This document shows, one piece after another, positions 61,504 through 64,000 of a DNA stretch of 64,000 nucleotides. The notes under the pieces were generated by a model, which made no database searches, was not told the origin of the DNA, and saw only the letters and a list, made by a program, of their open reading frames with translations. The DNA lies in assembly GCF_001613045.1 (NCBI RefSeq), contig NZ_BDBP01000001.1, positions 146,326-210,325 of the forward strand. Direction: 5' to 3'. The first letter of the stretch is position 1. Every line of letters begins with the position of its first letter. This DNA is from Nocardia lijiangensis NBRC 108240. GTDB taxonomy: Bacteria > Actinomycetota > Actinomycetes > Mycobacteriales > Mycobacteriaceae. The position numbers and the translations under genes are program-made.

Positions 61504-64000
61504 ATGTCTTTCTCGGCCCGGCCTTTCCGGCCGATCCTGCTCGCGATCGCCGTGAGCACGGTGCTGGCGCTGGTGACGGCGGTGGCGCTGGTGGCCGGGC
61601 GCGACGAAGCCGCAGCGGAACGCGATGCGGCGTGCCCGGGCGCGGGCGTCGAGACCTCCGGATGGACACCGTCGAACACCGACGTGGACGCCCCGATCGA
61701 CGGTCATCCCTTCGTCGGCAACGGCTATCTCGGGCTGCGGGTGCCGCCGCGCGGGACCGGCTACGTCCAGACCACCGAGCCGACCGGCTGGCCGCTGTAC
61801 ACCCCGGCCTATGACGGCGCGTTCGTCGCAGGTCTCTACGGGCACTCCCCCGGCGTCGCCGACGACCGCGAGGTGGCGGCGGCCATCCCGAACTGGTCGG
61901 GTCTGCTGGTCGAGGTCGGCGCGGAGACCTACTCCCCCGCGACGCCCGCCGCGCGGATCACGAACTTCGCGCAGACCCTGCACCTGCGCTGCGGGCTGGT
62001 GCGCACCGAGGCGACCTGGACCACGACGGACGGCCGGGCCACCGACCTGGTGTGCGACGTGTTCGCCGCCCGCCCCGATCAGCACGTCGGCGCGGTGCGA
62101 CTGAGAGTGACGCCGCACTGGTCCGGCGAGCTGGTGCTGACCGATCTGCTCGACGGCGCGGGCGCTCGCCGTCTCCTGCCGACCGGCACGGGTCCGCGCG
62201 GCGACGCCACCGTCGGCGTCGGGTTCCGCACGGCGGGAACCGAAGTCGCGGGTGCGGTCGTGTCCGTCCTGGACGCCGGGCCCGGCGCGACGATCTCGCC
62301 GTCACCGCCGCGCGAGGATCTGAGCGCGAGCCAGCGGGCCCGAATTCCGGTGCGGGACGGCGAGTCCTATACCGCCGCCAAGTTCGTCGGCGTCGACACC
62401 GCGCACACCGCGGCCGATCCCGCCGCCTCCGCGTCGGCCGCCGCGCAGCGGGCCGCGGACGCGGGCTGGGCCGCGCTGCTCGCAGGCACCACCGAGACGT
62501 GGGCGGGCCTGTGGCGCGGCGACGTCGAGATCCCCGGCGAACCCGAGGTGCAGTCCTGGGCGCGCGGCGCGCTGTATTCGCTGTACTCGGCGAGCAATCC
62601 CGCGCAGGACAACAGCCTCTCGCCGGTCGGGCTCAGCAGCGACAACTACGCGGGCGCGGTGTTCTGGGACGCCGACATCTGGATGTTTCCCGCCCTCCTG
62701 CCTGTCGCGCCGGAGCTGGCGAGATCCGTTGTGGAGTACCGGTACAAGACGCTGCCCGCGGCGAAGGACAATGCCCGCCGCCTCGGTCTTCCCGGCGCGT
62801 TCTACCCCTGGACCAGCGCGACGGACGGCGATCTCGACGAGTGCCACAGCTGGGATCCGCCGCACTGCCTCATGCAGATTCACCTCCAGGGCGACGTCTC
62901 GCTGGCGGCCTGGCAGTACTACCTCGCCACCGGCGACGCGGACTATCTGCGCGAGCGCGGCTGGCCGATCATGAGCGCCCTCGCCGAATTCTGGGCCGCA
63001 CGGGTGACACCGAATCCGGACGGCAGCTTCTCGCTCCGCGGTGTCGCGGGGCCCGACGAATACAGCAACGGCGTCGACGACGACGTCTACACCAACGCGG
63101 TCGCGGCGCTCGCGCTGCGCCACGCGGTACGCGCCGCCGAGATTCTCGGCGCGCCGCACCCCGCCGAGTGGACCGCCATCGCCGACGGTCTGCGCATGCC
63201 CTTCGACAACACGCACGGCGTGTTCGCCCAATTCGACGGCTACGCGGGCACTCCCATCAAACAGGCCGACACCGTGCTGCTCATCTACCCGCTGGAATGG
63301 CCGATGCCTGCCGACGTCGCGGCGCGGGTGCTCGAATACTATTCCGCGCGAACCGATCCCGACGGCCCGGCGATGACCGATTCGGTGCACGCCATCGACG
63401 CCGCGCACCTGGGCGCGCCCGGCTGCGCGACCCACACTTTCCTCGACCGCGCGGCCCGTCCGTTCGTGCGGTCACCGTTCGGGCAGTTCGCCGAGGCGCG
63501 CGGCCCGAAGGTAGGCGTCCGCGACCCCCTGGCGGGCGCACCCGCGTTCACTTTCGCCACCGCGGCGGGCGGCTTCCTGCAATCCCTCACCAACGGCCTG
63601 CTCGGACTGCGGCTGCGCGGCGACGCCGTCGAGGTGAACCCGACACTGCCGCCGCAGTTCGAACGCGGCGTGACCCTGCGCGGCATGCATTGGCAGGGAC
63701 GCACTTTCGACGCGAAGATCGGCGCGCAGCGCACGACGGTGACGGTGACCGGCGGCGACCCGATGCCCCTGCGGACGCCGAGCGGAACCCACACCGCCGC
63801 ACCCGGCGCCCCCGTGACGGTCGAGACCCGCCGTCCCGACCGCGCGCCCACCGGCAACCTCGCGCGGTGCCGTCCGGTCACCGGCTCGTCCACCGAGCCG
63901 GGCCGCTATCCGGACGCCGCGGTCGACGGCAGCACCGCTACCGGGTGGTCCCCCGACGGCGCGCACGGCAGCCTCACGGTCGACCTCGGCCGCTCGGTGC
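61504..64000 (+). CDS. Secreted glycoside hydrolase family 65 protein, acid-trehalase-like (partial)
   Basis: At least 832 residues; the 3' end is outside the window. Residues 10-32 are a signal anchor, then GHPFVGNGYLGLRVPPRG, YAGAVFWDADIWMFPALLP and VAGPDEYSNGVDDDVYTNAV with the predicted general acid Glu519. This is the GH65 order of acid trehalases and disaccharide phosphorylases. The last 45 residues (NLARCRPVTGSSTEPGRYPD then AAVDGSTATGWSPD) begin an F5/8-type carbohydrate-binding domain. GGGAGG lies 5 nt before the ATG. It should act outside the cell on trehalose or a related disaccharide. Confidence 0.88.
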   Translation, partial: MSFSARPFRPILLAIAVSTVLALVTAVALVAGRDEAAAERDAACPGAGVETSGWTPSNTDVDAPIDGHPFVGNGYLGLRVPPRGTGYVQTTEPTGWPLYTPAYDGAFVAGLYGHSPGVADDREVAAAIPNWSGLLVEVGAETYSPATPAARITNFAQTLHLRCGLVRTEATWTTTDGRATDLVCDVFAARPDQHVGAVRLRVTPHWSGELVLTDLLDGAGARRLLPTGTGPRGDATVGVGFRTAGTEVAGAVVSVLDAGPGATISPSPPREDLSASQRARIPVRDGESYTAAKFVGVDTAHTAADPAASASAAAQRAADAGWAALLAGTTETWAGLWRGDVEIPGEPEVQSWARGALYSLYSASNPAQDNSLSPVGLSSDNYAGAVFWDADIWMFPALLPVAPELARSVVEYRYKTLPAAKDNARRLGLPGAFYPWTSATDGDLDECHSWDPPHCLMQIHLQGDVSLAAWQYYLATGDADYLRERGWPIMSALAEFWAARVTPNPDGSFSLRGVAGPDEYSNGVDDDVYTNAVAALALRHAVRAAEILGAPHPAEWTAIADGLRMPFDNTHGVFAQFDGYAGTPIKQADTVLLIYPLEWPMPADVAARVLEYYSARTDPDGPAMTDSVHAIDAAHLGAPGCATHTFLDRAARPFVRSPFGQFAEARGPKVGVRDPLAGAPAFTFATAAGGFLQSLTNGLLGLRLRGDAVEVNPTLPPQFERGVTLRGMHWQGRTFDAKIGAQRTTVTVTGGDPMPLRTPSGTHTAAPGAPVTVETRRPDRAPTGNLARCRPVTGSSTEPGRYPDAAVDGSTATGWSPDGAHGSLTVDLGRSV

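Overview
The window is high-GC actinobacterial DNA, most likely Nocardia or a close relative in the Mycobacteriales. Codon third positions are strongly G/C, GTG and TTG starts are common, and many starts look leaderless. A mycolic-acid-type cyclopropane synthase is present. Gene order from the left edge to about 31.5 kb follows Mycobacterium tuberculosis Rv3034c-Rv3055 (comparison from memory, not searched): PQQ-like lipoprotein and hexapeptide transferase, THUMP-like methyltransferase, SAM methyltransferase, EchA17, NUDIX, ABC ATPase, SerB2, CtaD, FecB, NrdF, NrdE, NrdI, NrdH, FMN reductase and TetR. The glutamylpolyamine operon at 54.4-58.7 kb matches Rv2857c-Rv2860c (glnA4).

Layout. 0-14 kb: conserved housekeeping block, mostly on the minus strand. 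14.2-16.3 kb: a two-gene coiled-coil operon, a C-terminal scrap of a lipoprotein gene, and a secreted intradiol-dioxygenase-like protein. 16.4-29.9 kb: the class Ib ribonucleotide reductase genes nrdF and nrdHIE, each preceded by two NrdR-type boxes 32 bp apart. The two nrd parts are separated by about 9 kb of accessory genes: three paralogous six-cysteine lipoproteins with remnants of further copies, mgtE, a VapB-like/HAD-like pair, a membrane-tethered receiver protein, a Phd/RelE-like toxin-antitoxin pair and an F420-type oxidoreductase. 30-34.9 kb: FMN reductase with divergent TetR, nadE, an ECF42-type sigma factor with its DGPF protein, and a DUF1801 protein. 34.9-39 kb: molybdenum cofactor cluster (moaD, moaA | moeA, a moaC-mogA fusion, moaE). 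39-46 kb: AraC regulator, COG0523 GTPase, amidase, an ECF sigma factor with a Rieske lipoprotein, SDR, thioesterase, cyclopropane synthase. 47-50 kb: a short divergent Rho, DoxX/TetR and a small YrhB-like protein. 50-54 kb: a membrane NACHT ATPase and an MFS transporter. 54.4-61 kb: glutamylpolyamine catabolism operon, a PAP2-diacylglycerol kinase fusion, and a quinone oxidoreductase. 61.5 kb to the end: a secreted GH65 enzyme running off the edge.

How genes work together. NrdH, NrdI, NrdE and NrdF form one manganese/iron-dependent deoxyribonucleotide pathway, and the matching box pairs indicate one regulator (NrdR). The Moa/Moe genes cover most steps from GTP to molybdopterin. The glnA4-amidotransferase-aldehyde dehydrogenase-SDR operon processes gamma-glutamylated amines.

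Most notable signals: a dispersed bulged palindrome found twice at almost identical length (92 and 91 nt); a 79-nt copy of the mgtE 3' end between two lipoprotein genes, which records a tandem duplication; a Rho paralogue with an intact ATPase core but no primary-site aromatic residues; a NACHT ATPase with many membrane segments; a coiled-coil pair; a lysine-less membrane receiver; and about eleven genes with a TANNNT-like box 6-8 nt before the start codon. No tRNA, rRNA, CRISPR array, transposase or phage gene was seen.
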